Shown here piece after piece: positions 49,819 through 61,703 of a DNA stretch of 64,000 nucleotides. Under the pieces are notes generated by a model. That model had not been told where the DNA came from. It did no database searches and saw nothing but the letters and a program-made list of their open reading frames with translations. Location: contig JACZZP010000018.1 in the NCBI GenBank assembly GCA_015183035.1, forward strand, positions 1,178,001-1,242,000. Reading direction: 5' to 3'. Numbering within the stretch: the stretch's first letter is position 1; each line of letters begins with the position of its first letter. A program made the translations under genes and the position numbers. Source of the DNA: Meloidogyne chitwoodi (Eukaryota > Nematoda > Chromadorea > Rhabditida > Meloidogynidae).

Positions 49819-51232
49819 TTAAATAATTAATATAATAATAATAATCAAAAATATATTTATATTTATTTTATTATTTTTATTATTAATTTCACATATTTCT
49901 TCAAAATTCTTTTTATTTTTATTTTCTTTTTTTAATTCTTCTTTCCACCAATTTTCTATTTTTTCTAATTTTGTTATATTTATTGGTATCTTTAAAAATA
50001 AAATTATTATTTTATTTAATTTTAGAGTTGAGCGCTTTTCTGTATTCCGGGATTACATAATTCTCTTCAGAGCTCTTGTGATAAAGGCCACTCTCTCGTT
50101 GATAAAGACGCAGAAAAACTGACCAATATATGGTTGAGGTCAGAGAAACGTCAAATGACCTGCTCTTTTCCAAAACTGTACACATTTTCTGCGTCTTTAT
50201 CAACGAGAGAGTGGCATTTCTCACAAGAGCTCTGAAGAGAATTATGTAATCCCGGAATACAGAAAAGCGCTCAACTCTATTTTATTTAATATTATTACAT
50301 TATTAATTCTACAATTTAAATTACAAAAATAACAAAATTTAATAGAACAAGAAATTCTTAAATAATCCAAATCTTGTAATCTAACAGTTAATCTTCCCAA
50401 AGAAAATGCTGAATAATTAAAATAATTATATTTTGGAGTTGAAATCTGTTAAAATTAAATTAAATTTAAATTCTTTTTAATTTTACCAAAGATTCTTCTC
50501 TAGTAAATCCATTATTATCAATTAATTGTATTGGACTACGTAAATTACCAACTTTACAATCATTTATTTTCATTATTAAATTTTCTGCTCTAATACAACG
50601 CCATAAAAAGCAAAGTTTTTCCTTTTTTATTTTTAAAAATATTTAATTTTAAAAAATAACCTGCCAACTTATTTTATCATTTTGTTTAATTTTTGGTCCT
50701 TTACTACATTCTCCTTTATATAAAGTTAAAACACAAATTGGCTTTTGTTTTTCAGAAGAAGATATTATTGTAGTTTCATTCTTTTTTTTAAATTAATTAA
50801 TTAATATTTTATTTAATTTATTTTTATTTTATTAAATGGTAGACCGAAACTTCCGGACGCCCACAAAATCTTACAAAAAAAATTAGTTTATCTCCTTTCT
50901 AAATGACCAATTGTTACAATAATTTATTTAACAACTTGTAGCATGTTATTTAATCTATATCCAAGTTTTGGACCAAAAGTTTGAGTCCAGAAGCGTTGGT
51001 CCGGAAATTTTGGCTTGCCTTTTAAATAATTATTTAATTACCTCAATAAATATATTAATTGGGTCTACAATAATTCTAACTTTTTCAATTATAATATTTG
51101 AAAAGTGAGAACTTTGAATAGACGAAAAACATTTTGTTTGACATAAAAAAATCTTTTTTTAAAAAAATAAATAAATAAATTAAATAAATATTTACTTACT
51201 AAAAGTAATAATAAAAAATAAACCAAAAACAT
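49819..51232 (-). CDS. Small ZP-domain (cuticlin-like) protein
   Basis: Six exons, all joining at codon borders, give about 240 aa. Exon 1 (51232 downwards) codes MFLVYFLLLLL, a signal peptide. The others read, in order, IFLCQTKCFSSIQSS; KPICVLTLYKGEC; EKLCFLWRCIRAENLIMKIN; NDCKVGNLRSPIQLIDNNGF; and LGRLTVRLQDLDYLRISCSI. Spaced Cys residues and the NDC...LIDNNGF...F...C pattern match the second half of the zona pellucida fold used by nematode cuticlins. The last exon ends in an Ile-rich hydrophobic stretch (FLIIIIILII), possibly a membrane anchor. It is shorter than usual ZP proteins. A MITE-like element sits in the last intron. Specific function is unknown. Confidence 0.7.
50024..50278. mobile_element. 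MITE-like element A in ZP-gene intron
   Basis: A 255-bp element with perfect or near-perfect inverted arms of about 50 bp, starting AGAGTTGAGCGC and ending GCGCTCAACTCT. Further in, a second inverted pair (GATAAAGACGCAGAAAA and its complement TTTTCTGCGTCTTTATC) flanks a unique centre. The core matches element B at 54113-54366, but the outer termini differ. Target duplication is unclear. Confidence 0.8.
50840..51020. mobile_element. Possible degenerate inverted-repeat element
   Basis: Within an intron of the ZP gene. The left side reads GACCGAAACTTCCGGAC and the right side, reverse-complemented, AGCCAAAATTTCCGGAC. The arms are imperfect, and a more GC-rich body separates them. It may be an old MITE, but the match is short. 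Confidence 0.3.
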
Positions 51233-53076
51233 TAAAATAAAAATACAAAAAAAGAAGAAATTCTTTTTTCTTTTTTTAAAAAGTAATCCACACTTTTCTT
51301 AAAAAATAAAAATTTTAGTTAAAAATTTATCTAGCGACAAAAAGTACCTTTGGGAATTTTTAACAAAAAATATGAAAAAGGATTTACTATTCCAACAATT
51401 ATATAAACATTTTTTTAGAAAAATATTTTAAAAATAATTTTTTAAAGATTTATTAACTTTTTTTTCTAAACTATTATTATTTAAAAATATTAAAATTATT
51501 TATTTATTTTAAGTTAATTTTAAATTAAATTATAAAATTATTTATTTTAATTAAAAAAAATATATTTAATCTTTTTTCTTTAATTAATATTAATTAATTT
51601 ATATTTATTTATTTAAAAAGTAAACAAACCAAATATATTTTTATTTTTAATATTTTTGTCATCCATCTTTTTCTTATTATTTTTTGTTGAAATTATAAAT
51701 CTAAAAAATCATCAAAAAGGTCTCTAAATATTATTTTAGATATAACTTTTTTTTTATTTTTAAATTCTCTTCAACTTTTGTCATAAATTCTTTTTTTATT
51801 TTTAAAAAATAAAAAGGCGGCAAAAGAAGTAAAAATAAAAGAAAAGTTTAAAACGTGCTTTTATAAATTTTTTGGGGATATTTTTTTATTATTTTGGCTA
51901 AAACCAAGCCATCATATCATGGCCAAAGAGAAGACCTTCTGTTGCTCTTTTCTGGATTTATAGGCCATTGGCCATTTTTACTGTCCCCTATGAACCTTTT
52001 CCTTCATTTGTGCTGTAAAGGATAGAGGTAATCCATCAGTTTTCTGACGCCTTCCTCTTTTCGAGAGTTTTGAATTGTTGAAAAGAAGTAAACTAAAATG
52101 AAAAAGAAAAAATAAATAAATAATATTTTTAAGAAGAAGAACAGACTTCTAAACTTTTTAAAGAAAGGGAAAATCCTTTAAAAGAAGAGTTAAGGAGAGA
52201 GAGAGAAAGAGAAAGAGAGATATCTCTTCTTTTACGAGAAGACAGAGAAAAGAATTAATCGCTTCAGTTTATGATGGGTGGATTAGAAAAAAAGTAAAGA
52301 GAGGAGCTATAGAAAAGAGTAAAATTAATTTATATAGCGCAGATTTTTATTTTTTTTTGCCATATGATAAATAACTTTTAAAACTAAAATTTTACAAAAA
52401 TAATTCTTTAAAGGATCTTCTTCTTAAATAAAAAAATTAAAATATTTAATATATTTTTCTAAATTATTTTGACAATTTTAAAATGAGTAAAAATGTAATA
52501 ATTTTTATTTTCTAATTTTTTCTAATTTTCCTAAACATTTTAAGAATTAATTAAATTATTAAAGTCAAATATTTTCAATTTTAGAAATTCTTTGCCAACT
52601 TTTCTAAAAAAAGATATATTTATTTTAGTAAAAAAAGGCCATCAAAAGATATGTTTGGAGTGATCAATCATAAATTATATATTTTTGTGTTCTTCTCTTT
52701 CTTTGTAACAAATAAATACTTTCCTCTTCTTTTTCTTCTAAAAATCATCAAATAATTCACATTTTGTCCCATTTCCGCTTCAACAACTTTAACTTATCCT
52801 CTCTCTTAAAGTTGGAAAGAATAGCCTTTAATAAAGCCCTGTGGCTTGTCATTTACTTCCCGGATCGATTTCAATATTTATTTTAGTTTTTATTTTTTTA
52901 AATTTATTTTACTTTCTTTTTTGCGCTTAAAATTATTTTTAATATTTTTTATTTAATTTTTTGGTTAATTCCAAAAATATAATTATTTTAATTAATTATT
53001 TTTTTAAATAAATTTCAGAACACTTTTTAATTTTACAAAAATTGGGAAAAATTATTATTTAATTAAAGGCAAAATA
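51233..53076. other. Divergent intergenic region, ZP gene to M1-like gene
   Basis: About 1.8 kb, no gene. It contains a GA-rich simple stretch at about 52195-52225 and otherwise A/T runs. Probably promoters of the two divergent genes. Confidence 0.5.
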
Positions 53077-56000
53077 ATGCGTAAACGTTCAAAGCGTTTA
53101 CCTTTTTTGTTAATTATTTTAGCAGCATTTATATTTATTTGTATTACTGTATTCTTTATTTGGTTAAAAAGTAATAATATTAAAGAAAACAATAATAAAA
53201 TATTTAAAACAAAAACATCTTCTAATACAAAAACAAAAGAAAAAGAAGAAGAAATAATTAAAACAACAACAAAAACAAATGAAATAATAACAAGTAAATA
53301 ATTAATTAATTTAAATAAATATTAAAGGGGGAAGATCTCTTTTTCTTCTTTTTTATTTTTAAATAAATTTTAAATAATTTAAGAAATATATTAAATCTCT
53401 AATAAAAAATAATAATATTTAAGATTATTCAACATTATCTACTTTAATAGAAATTAAAGAAAATGAAGAACAATTAAAAACAACAATTTCTTCATTTTCT
53501 TTACCAGAAATAATAGAAAGGCCTCAATTAGAACATTTTCCAATCTGTCCCGAACCACCTGAAATTGAAACAAATAAATGTGAAAAAGAAGAAAATAAAG
53601 GGTATTATTTTTAAATAATTAAATTGTGATATTTATTAAATAATTTAATAATAAAATAATTCTTTTCTTTCAATTTTTAGTAACCAAACTTTACCAAAAA
53701 ATGAAGATTATTTCCAAAATGATATTCTTCGTCCATTTGAATATTTTTTAAATATTTCTTTACCAAATAATAATGAAATATCTTCTCAATCTTTACATTT
53801 ACAATTATCTTTATTGGTTGAATTAAAACAAAAGAGCAATATTTTATTTTTACAGTACGGACAAGAAATGGGTGTTATTAGTGAAAATGAAGTTTGTTTT
53901 TAATTTTAAATATTTAAATAATATTTTAAATCTTAAAAATATAAAATTGGAAGGAATTTATATAATTATTTTGGAAATTTTATTGAAAATTATTTTTAAT
54001 TTTCTTTTTGATAATTTTGTGAGATAGAGTATAATTAAAATTTTGAGTAATTTCCATCTCTTATTAAAGAGAAATTATCTCTAACAATAAAATATATTTA
54101 CCTATATTTAATAGTGACCGGAACTTTTTTGTCTAACAGGATTATATTTTCTCTTCAGAGCGCCTGTGATAAAGGCCACTCTCTCACGTACAAAAGACGC
54201 AGAAAAACTGACCAGTGGATAGTTGCGGTCAGAGAAAAATATTGTGACCTGCTCTTTTCCATAATTGTACATATTTTCTGCGTCTTTATCACACAAGAGA
54301 GTAGTCTTATCACATTTTCTCTGAAGAGAAAATATAATCCTGTTAGACAAAAAAGTTCCGGTCACTAATATTTAATTAATTAATTCCCTTCCCTTTTTGA
54401 AGAAAATAATAAATTATTTATTTATTTATTTAAAAAAAATATTATTATTTGTTTAGTTAAGTGTTTGGCATTGTCAACAATATCGTTTTATTTGTATTAA
54501 TTCAATAATTAGACAACTTGATAAACAAAAAATAATTATCTTTTTAAAAGAAAATTTAAATTCTGGAGAATTTCTTCGTCTTCGTTTTTCTCATTTAAGA
54601 ATTCCACTTTCTTCTTCAAAACTTTTAGTTCAAATTCCATCACCTTGGGAAAGAGAAAGAGCTTGGATGTTAGGATCTAAATTACCTCTTTCTATTAATG
54701 GACCTTCTTTATTTCCTTCAATTCAAAATTGGCCGAACACAAGAAATGTTTTTCATCTTTGCTTATTTCATCATTCTAATATAATTGCAAGGTTATTTTA
54801 TAAATGTAGTATTCTGGTGTAGTGGTTAGTGTGTTAGGTTTGTCTTTTTAAGGTATGTTGGTTCGATTCCTTTCGAGGTTTTTCTGTGATTTTCATCAAA
54901 AGAATTAAGTTTTAGCTGAATTAAAATTTTTTTAATTTAAAAAAAAAAATAAAAAAAATTTATTTAGAAGTAATACAATAATAGAAACTACTGAATCAGT
55001 TAAAGGATTATCTAAACAATTAAAAACTTGTTTTAAAGAAACCCCTCAATTACCTGGATCTCAATTTTCTTTTCTTTTATTTCAAAATCTTCAATCAGTT
55101 TCTCCCCCAGAAAATATCAAAAATGAAAAAACATTTATTGAGCTTTTTATTGGTGCTCATCTTGCGGTAAAATTATTTTTTTATTAAAATTATATTTTTT
55201 TAATTTTAAGCCAATAGATTATATTTGGGCTATTGAAGAAAGTCAAAAAGCAATGAAAAGAATGTTTGAATTAACAGGAATTGAATATCCTTTAACAAAA
55301 CTAACGGTTATTTATTTATTTATTTTAAATAAAATATTTAATTTATATTTTTTAGATTATTTCTTCTCCATTAGGTGCAGGGAATGATGCAATGAGTGGT
55401 TTAGGTCTTATACAAATTAGAGACAGTTGGGTAAGTTATTATTAAATTAATTTTTAAAAATTAAATAAAAAAATAGATGGAATATCCAAAATTTGTGCAT
55501 ACTCATAATTTATTAATTGGTCAAATTGTTCAACAATGGACTAACAATTTATTATCAATTTGTGATAATTGTATTCAAAAAGGAATTTCTTTATTTTTAG
55601 AATGGATTTTATCATCTGAATTTTCTGAAGATGGAATTGATGAATTTTTTAGGCGTGTGGCTGAAATTAGAAAACGATTATTAGGAGAGGGGGGAACAGA
55701 AAATTTAAGAGTTATTAGGTATATAAATTTAATTTAATTTAAAGTAAATTAGTAGTAATAGTAATTCAAACAATCAACAACAATGTATTGAAAGAGCAGC
55801 CTTTTCTTTTTTTACTTTGGATAATTCTTTTGGAAGAGAATCTATGACTAACTTTTTATTTTTACTTTTTTCTAAATATTCTTTTGTATCTGAATGTACA
55901 ACAAAAAAAGATCTTTCTGAAATTTTCTTTAAAGCAAATAAAGAACAAAAACAAGCAAGTTAGTTTTATTTTTTAATTAATTATTATATAAATTAATTAT

Positions 56001-57007
56001 TATTACATAAAGGGGTATTTTTATGAAAATTAAAATAAATTGCTTTAATTTTTTAAAGATATGTATACCTACTATGTCCTATTTTAATCGAAGTTATCTC
56101 ATAGAGGGGTACAGGCCGAAAAGGCGCCGGCCATATAGGCGCGCAATAGTATATCTAATGAAGAGAATTAAAGATAAAAAGGAAGCGAGATACTACATGC
56201 GTCTTTTCGGCCGGCGCCTTTTCGGGCGTGTCCCCTCAAGAGATTTATGAAAAAGACTGTAATCCACTTAACCATGGGTTCTTCATTCTTTTTACTAAGA
56301 AAATAAAACTTAGCCTGTAAATAAACTTAAATTTGTTTTTAGAAAATGTTTTTGATTTTCTGTTAACTTCAAAAACATTTATAACGCCTTTAATTAAAAT
56401 TAAAGTTCAACCATTATCTTCTATTTTAACAATTGATAAACAAAAAGAAGAAGAAAATAATAATATTTGGATACCAATTGAAGTAATTGATGACACTGGA
56501 AAATTTATAAAATTAATTTTAAATTCTTCTGAAATTAATTTTAATCTTCCAATGATTGTTTCTGCTTTTTTAGTTGCTAGGCCTAGTAGTTTTGCTAGAT
56601 TTATTTATAATGTTTGTTTGTTTTTTAAATTAATTTTTAATTATTTTAGGTAGAGAATTATATTTATTTAACTGAATGTCTAGAATTGACAAAATGCCCA
56701 TCAATTAAACAAATTTCTATAAAAGATACTTTTGATGATCTTTGCTGGTAATACTTAATAAAATTAAAAATAAAATAATAATAATTTAAATTATTTTTAA
56801 AAATTAAAAAGGGCTCTTCTTCAACAAAAATTAAATCCTTTAGAAGAAGAAATACCAAAATGGAAACAATTATTTATAAAATTAAATAATAAAGGAGCAG
56901 TTCAGGGTGATTGTTCTTGTTGTATGCAAACAGAAATTGAAGCTCTTAAAAGTCATTGTAGATGGACATGGCTAGATAAATGTAAAAAAATAAAAATATT
57001 TAATTAA
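53077..57007 (+). CDS. Catalytically dead M1-aminopeptidase-like type II membrane protein
   Basis: The N-terminus MRKRSKRLP is basic, followed by a single membrane segment (LLIILAAFIFICITVFFIWL) and a Lys/Thr-rich stalk. The large luminal part follows the plan of M1 peptidases: PFEYFLNISLPN, LRFSHLRIPL, a WPNTRNVFHL region, and SPLGAGNDAMSGLGLIQIRD where the GxMEN exopeptidase motif would lie. The zinc-site helix should read HExxHxW; here it reads NLLIGQIVQQW, so both His and the Glu are lost. An ERAP1-type C-terminal region continues to KCKKIKIFN at 57007. It cannot be an active zinc peptidase, and may bind peptide or act as a receptor. Three unrelated elements lie in its introns (54113, 54808, 56096). 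Some exon joins are approximate. Confidence 0.78.
54113..54366. mobile_element. MITE-like element B in M1-like gene intron
   Basis: A 254-bp element with inverted termini of about 50 bp (AGTGACCGGAACTTTTTTGT ... AAGTTCCGGTCACT). A 3-bp AAT on each side (54110-54112 and 54367-54369) is a plausible target duplication. The inner sequence (CTGTGATAAAGGCCACTCTCTC, AGACGCAGAAAAACTGACCA, GACCTGCTCTTTTCCA) closely matches element A, but the outermost about 35 bp are different. Confidence 0.83.
54808..54950 (+). mobile_element. tRNA-derived (SINE-like) sequence
   Basis: Inside an intron. An A-box-like TGGTGTAGTGGTTAG (about 54815-54829) is followed at tRNA-like spacing by a B-box-like GGTTCGATTCC (about 54870-54880). 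The acceptor and T-stem do not pair well, so it is not a working tRNA gene. An A-rich tail follows near 54935-54955. A tRNA-derived SINE or decayed tRNA pseudogene is the best reading. Confidence 0.45.
56096..56246. mobile_element. GC-rich inverted-repeat element in M1-like gene intron
   Basis: Left arm (56096-56132) and right arm (about 56208-56246) pair: both contain CCGAAAAGGCGCCGGCC or its complement, preceded by AGGGG-type steps. A second inner pair (GCGCAATAGTATATC with GAGATACTACATGCG) extends the stem. It is strikingly GC-rich for this genome. It resembles a small fold-back MITE. Confidence 0.6.
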
Positions 57008-57359
57008 TTAATTAATTGATGAGAGAAAATTCTTCTTTTGAAAATTAAATTTTTATTTTATTTTAAATTTACACATTTGGAATTTTCTCTTTTTATTCTC
57101 CTCTTTTTTTCTTTTCTTTTTTAATTTGATATTTTTATTTTCATAATTTTCCAGCAAAATATGTATTTGTTTTATTTAAATTAAGAAAAATAAATTTAAA
57201 AAAAAAGTTATTTTTAATTAAAAAATTATTTTTAAATAATTCTTATAAAAAAATTAAAAATAAAATAAAATTAAAAGATTATTAAAAATAAATTAAAAAA
57301 AAATATATATTTATATAATAGTATAAAAGCCTTTAAATTAATTAAATAAATATACAAAA

Positions 57360-59477
57360 ATGCAACAAGGTCAAGGATTTACTCTTCAAGCTATTGACAA
57401 TGAAGGCTTTGTACAAACTTGGTTTAGACGTTCTTACACTCGTCATTTGCCTTTAAAGAGAAATTATTTTGCAGTACAACAACAACAAAATGAAGAAAGT
57501 AGTAGCAGTCATTTGAATATTTTGGATTCTAAAAATACTAAAATTGAAGAATTGGGAGGATTTCTTTTGGTTTATTTTTAAATATTTTATTTTTTATTTT
57601 TTTATTTTTAGGCAAGAGTTTTTCAAAGTCTTCCAATTTTTGATAGATTTAGAATGGAACATGTCTCTCGTTTGTTTCGAATAACTGCTTTAGATAGAGG
57701 ATGGTTAGCACAAAGAAAGGTTATTGTCACTCCAGAAGAGACAATTATTGAAGGAAGTAGTGAATATTCTATTAATGTTAAGAATTTATTTAATTTTAAA
57801 TTTAATTTTAATTTTTTAAGGGTCGTTTATTCTTTCGTTTATTAATGAAACGTTGTTGTCGTTATACTTTAGAACTTGTAATTTATCAATTAATTCCAGG
57901 GGATCGTTTATTTAAATTACTGCAACTTGCTTTTCTTCTTCAACATATTTGTTTGGATTCTTTATTTCCTCTTAGTGGATCAGAACTTTTACAAATTTCT
58001 GAAAGAATTCCTGAATTAAAATCTTTAATTATTAGAAATTGTAGATTGGTAAATTAATTAATTTATTTTTAAATTTTATTTTATTTTTATTTTTTTTTCA
58101 AAGCATTATAAATTTGGTCGTGATTTTCAAATAATGCTTAATAGTCTTCAACAACTTTTATTACTTTCTGTTTCTGATTGTGAGAATTTTGGTATTTTTA
58201 TTAATTTATTTTTTTTTAATTTTTTAATTTTTTTAAAATGAAAAGATTCTTTTGAATTTGGTCGATTACCTTCTTCTCTTAGAATTATTCATTTACATTA
58301 TTCTACTATTACTAGTATGGATAAACAAATTAGGTTAATTTTAATTATTTTAATTAAATTTATTTATTTTTTAGACTTATTAGAAATATTAGACAATATA
58401 TTCCAGATATTGTAAATTTATTATTTTTTAAATAATAATTAATTTATTTTAACAGCCTGTTTTGGTGTTAGATCAAGTAAACGAGCAAGGAATGGTACAA
58501 GGACAGTTATTTAGAAATTTGAGAGTTTTTGTAATTCCATTAGATGAATGGACTTTTCGAAGTCGTCTTGCAGAGGATCAATTTTTTCGAGCAGAATTTC
58601 TTCAAAGATTAACAGCTTTGGATTTGGGACAAATTGATGGCCAAGTAAAAATATTCTATTTTTTTTAATATTTATTTTTATTTTATTTTTAAAGTTTGGA
58701 ATGAGATTAATTAGAGCAGAACAATTACCTCAATTAGAATATTTAAAATTAGAATTAAATGGTAATTCAAAGTTTACTTCATTGTTTAATCAAATTGTTG
58801 AATTACCTTTATTACGTTCTCTTTCATTAAATTCTAAAAGAAATTTGGATAATTATTCTTTGGATAATGATCTTTTTAATAAATTTACAACTTTGGCAAA
58901 AAAAGGAATTATTGAAGTAATTTTTTAATTTTTTTTTTTAATTTAATTTAATTAAAGTATTTGGATGTTTTTGTTCCTTTAAATACTAAAAGTGCTTTAG
59001 ATTTTGTTAAATATTGTCCAGTAAGTTTATTTTAAATTAAATTAAAAATTATATTATTTTTTAGAAATTGTGTTCTCTCTTTTTTAAAAGAACAGAAACA
59101 AAACTTCGTAATTTAAAAGTTGCTTTTGATGGAAATAAATTTATTCAAATATTTGATGAATTTAAACAAAATAAATTACCCAATGAAAAATTAAAAATGT
59201 TAAAATGTATTTTTGGTAAATGGAAAGAAGAGAAAACATCTAATACAAAATTTGAAGAAGTCAAAATTAATCATCCTTGGATTGAATGTTTTGATAAAAT
59301 AACACCAAGTCATGTTTTGACTGAAGTTTGTTTAAGAGAATTTGGAGAAAATAATAATATTGATAGACCTACAGAGTAAGAAAATAAATTAATAAATATT
59401 TTAATTTTATTTTATTTTTAAGGTTATTCAAGTTTCCACCAAGAGTAAAATTAGCTGCTGATATAATAAATAATTAA
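57360..59477 (+). CDS. F-box-like, leucine-rich repeat protein
   Basis: Multi-exon gene; ATG at 57360, TAA at 59475-59477. After a Gln-rich N-terminus (MQQGQGFTLQAIDNEG) a segment LARVFQSLPIFDRFRMEHVS with following W has the spacing of an F-box (L..VF..L...DR.R...V...W). Downstream are degenerate leucine-rich segments (LKSLIIRNCRL, LTALDLGQIDGQF, LEYLKLELNGN, LPLLRSLSLNSK, LRNLKVAFDGN). By family knowledge such proteins recruit targets to SCF ubiquitin ligases, but binding to Skp1 is inferred only. It lies 353 bp after the M1-like gene on the same strand. Confidence 0.6.
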
Positions 59478-60243
59478 TTAATTAATTAATTTTGTGGAGA
59501 ATAAAATGAATGAAAAAAAAAGAAATTATTTAATATAATTAATTATTTTTTGTTTTTTGTTATTATTGTATATAATTTATAAATATATATTAATATAATC
59601 TTTTTTTATAAAATTAATTAATACATTTTAATTGTAAACAAATAAATATAATAATTACTCCCCCTTTTAATTATATATATTTTTTAATTAATTATTTTGA
59701 ACATTTATTTAACACTAACGATCAGCAAAAATACAAAAAAATCGTATTATAATTCAAATATTAATAAACACTCTAATTTTGGCATTAATAGGTAATAGTG
59801 TGGCAAATAAATTAAAAGTTAAACAATTAAACCAATAAAATATTTATCAACTTTTCTCTCAGAAATAATTATATTTAATTTCGATATTTTTATAATAATG
59901 AAATTTTAAAAATATATCAGAGGCGAAACATCTCAAAAAAAAAACATTTTATTTATTTAAATCCAATTTATCCGAGCAAAATTAAATATTAAAATACACG
60001 GATTTAAAGCAAAATATAACTAAATATTTATTAAGAAGAACAACAAGTAAAATACCGGGAAAAGTTAAATATAATTAAAAATTAGCAGTTAAATAGTGAG
60101 CTATTTTTTAGGGAGAATAAAGTTAATAAATTAAGTGGGGGAAATAAATATTCACATAATTATTATTATTATTAAAGGGAAAAAGAAAGAAAATCCTAAT
60201 ACAATGTATATATATATATATTTTTATTTTGAACATCTTCTCT
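59478..60243. other. Spacer between convergent F-box/LRR and kinase genes
   Basis: AT-rich 3' flanks with no gene. A TA-repeat stretch (TATATATATATA near 60207-60222) is present. Confidence 0.45.
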
Positions 60244-61339
60244 TTATCCAATTTTGGAATTTTGAGAAGTATAATTTGACAATGAAGGGCGACGGCGCTT
60301 TGTATTATTAAAAGTTTTTGAAGCAGGATATGATGAGGAAAACCATTCCAGTTGGGCACATTGATAAATGTTCTGAAAAATAAAAAAAATATTTTCTTCA
60401 ATTTAAATTATATCAAAAATTAATTAAAACTAACAGGTCGATGTTTTGCATCAAAAGTCATCATTTTATCGATGGCAGATTTACATTCTAAACTAAGTCC
60501 CAATTTTGATGAATATTTATAGCGTCGATGTCGTTGAGAATCAACAATGTCAATATTGTCAACATCCTCACGGAAAGGCATTGTATTTGTTAACATAATG
60601 TAGCCAATAACACCCAAAGACCTTTAAAATAATAAAAAAAGAAAAAATAAAAGTTAAACCAAATATCTGCTTTGAATGTGTCATAAACAACACCACGAAG
60701 AATTTCAGGTGCTGAATAAGACTTTGATCCACAGAATGTTGAAGCTAGATCGATACTTTGTTTACAAAATCCATAATCTGCAATCTTTAGAATACCACCA
60801 TCGAAGAGAAGAATATTTTCCAATTTCAGATCTCTGTGAGCAATTTCCTTTTGGTGGATATAAGCGATAGCATCAATGAGCTGAAGCATCCATTCACGGC
60901 TCGAAGTTTCAGAAATTGGCCCTTTAGTTTGGACATACGAAAGCTGAAAAATAAAAAGATACAGTAGCCAAATCATTCGTTTTATTCGAAAGAGTCCACA
61001 CCACAAATTTAAAATACAAAAACATACCATATCTCCATCTGAAGCCAACTCCATAATAGAGAATTGATAACCAAACCTTTCAAATTCTTTGTAGAGGAAA
61101 ACGTGATTTTTGTGATCTAATTGCTTCCAAGCGCTTAATTCGCGTGGCAAAAACTTTTGTCTGAACTCCGTTGATATTTGCTCTAGATCAATGATTTTAA
61201 CCGCAAGAAAGCGTCCACCGTCTCTATAATAACCCTTATAAACTTTGCTGTAGCGACCACTGCCCAATTTGTAATTACCAGAGAACTCGAAGCCGATTCG
61301 TGCCAAAATATGTTTTGGAGAACAACGCTTCTGTTCCAT
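60244..61339 (-). CDS. TSSK-like serine/threonine protein kinase
   Basis: Protein kinase with four coding exons or so. Kinase motifs: GSGRYSKVYKG (glycine loop), AVKIIDLEQ (VAIK lysine), the catalytic HRDLKLEN, the metal-binding loop as DYG (ADYGFCK, not DFG), SAPEIL (APE), and DIWSLGVIGYIMLTNTMPF. The insert-free small kinase domain with FREDVDN and a short basic tail (KRRRPSLSNYTSQ) fit the testis-specific kinase (TSSK) group of the CAMK family. Those kinases are tied to sperm development, which fits the presence of MSP genes, though function here is inferred. Stop at 60244-60246. Confidence 0.85.
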
Positions 61340-61703
61340 TTCTGGAAATTATAAATAAGTTAAAAAATAAGAACAAAATACCAGAGAATTGATGAGCAAA
61401 AAAATTAAAATAAAAGTTAGCAGATAGTATATAATTGTAATAAAAAGTGTGTTTAGACTAAGAAGAATTAGGTTTAAATAGTCCAAGTTTAAATATAATA
61501 AAGATATGTAATGTAATTCTTAAAATTTAAGTTAAAGAATATATTTACATTAATTAAATAATAAATATTTTGAATTAGTTTTTTTCAAATTAACATAATG
61601 CCAAATCAAAACAAAATGCCAAAATGTTAAAATTTAAATTAGTTATTTTACAAAATTATTGATTTTTATTCTGTTTGAAGTTTTTATTTAAATTAGGAAT
61701 ATC
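61340..61703. other. Divergent intergenic spacer
   Basis: 364 bp between the kinase start and the next gene on the plus strand. AT-rich; TTAG at 61693-61696 before the plus ATG could be a splice acceptor of a leader. No gene. Confidence 0.4.

Noticed and set aside
50012..50224. 70-aa minus-strand open frame
   Set aside because: Lies inside MITE-like element A in an intron.
54108..54368. 85-aa and 84-aa open frames on both strands that look alike
   Set aside because: They are products of the inverted repeat of MITE-like element B, so both strands read nearly the same.
54808..54890. Functional tRNA gene
   Set aside because: A and B boxes are present but acceptor and T stems do not pair, and the sequence lies within an intron.
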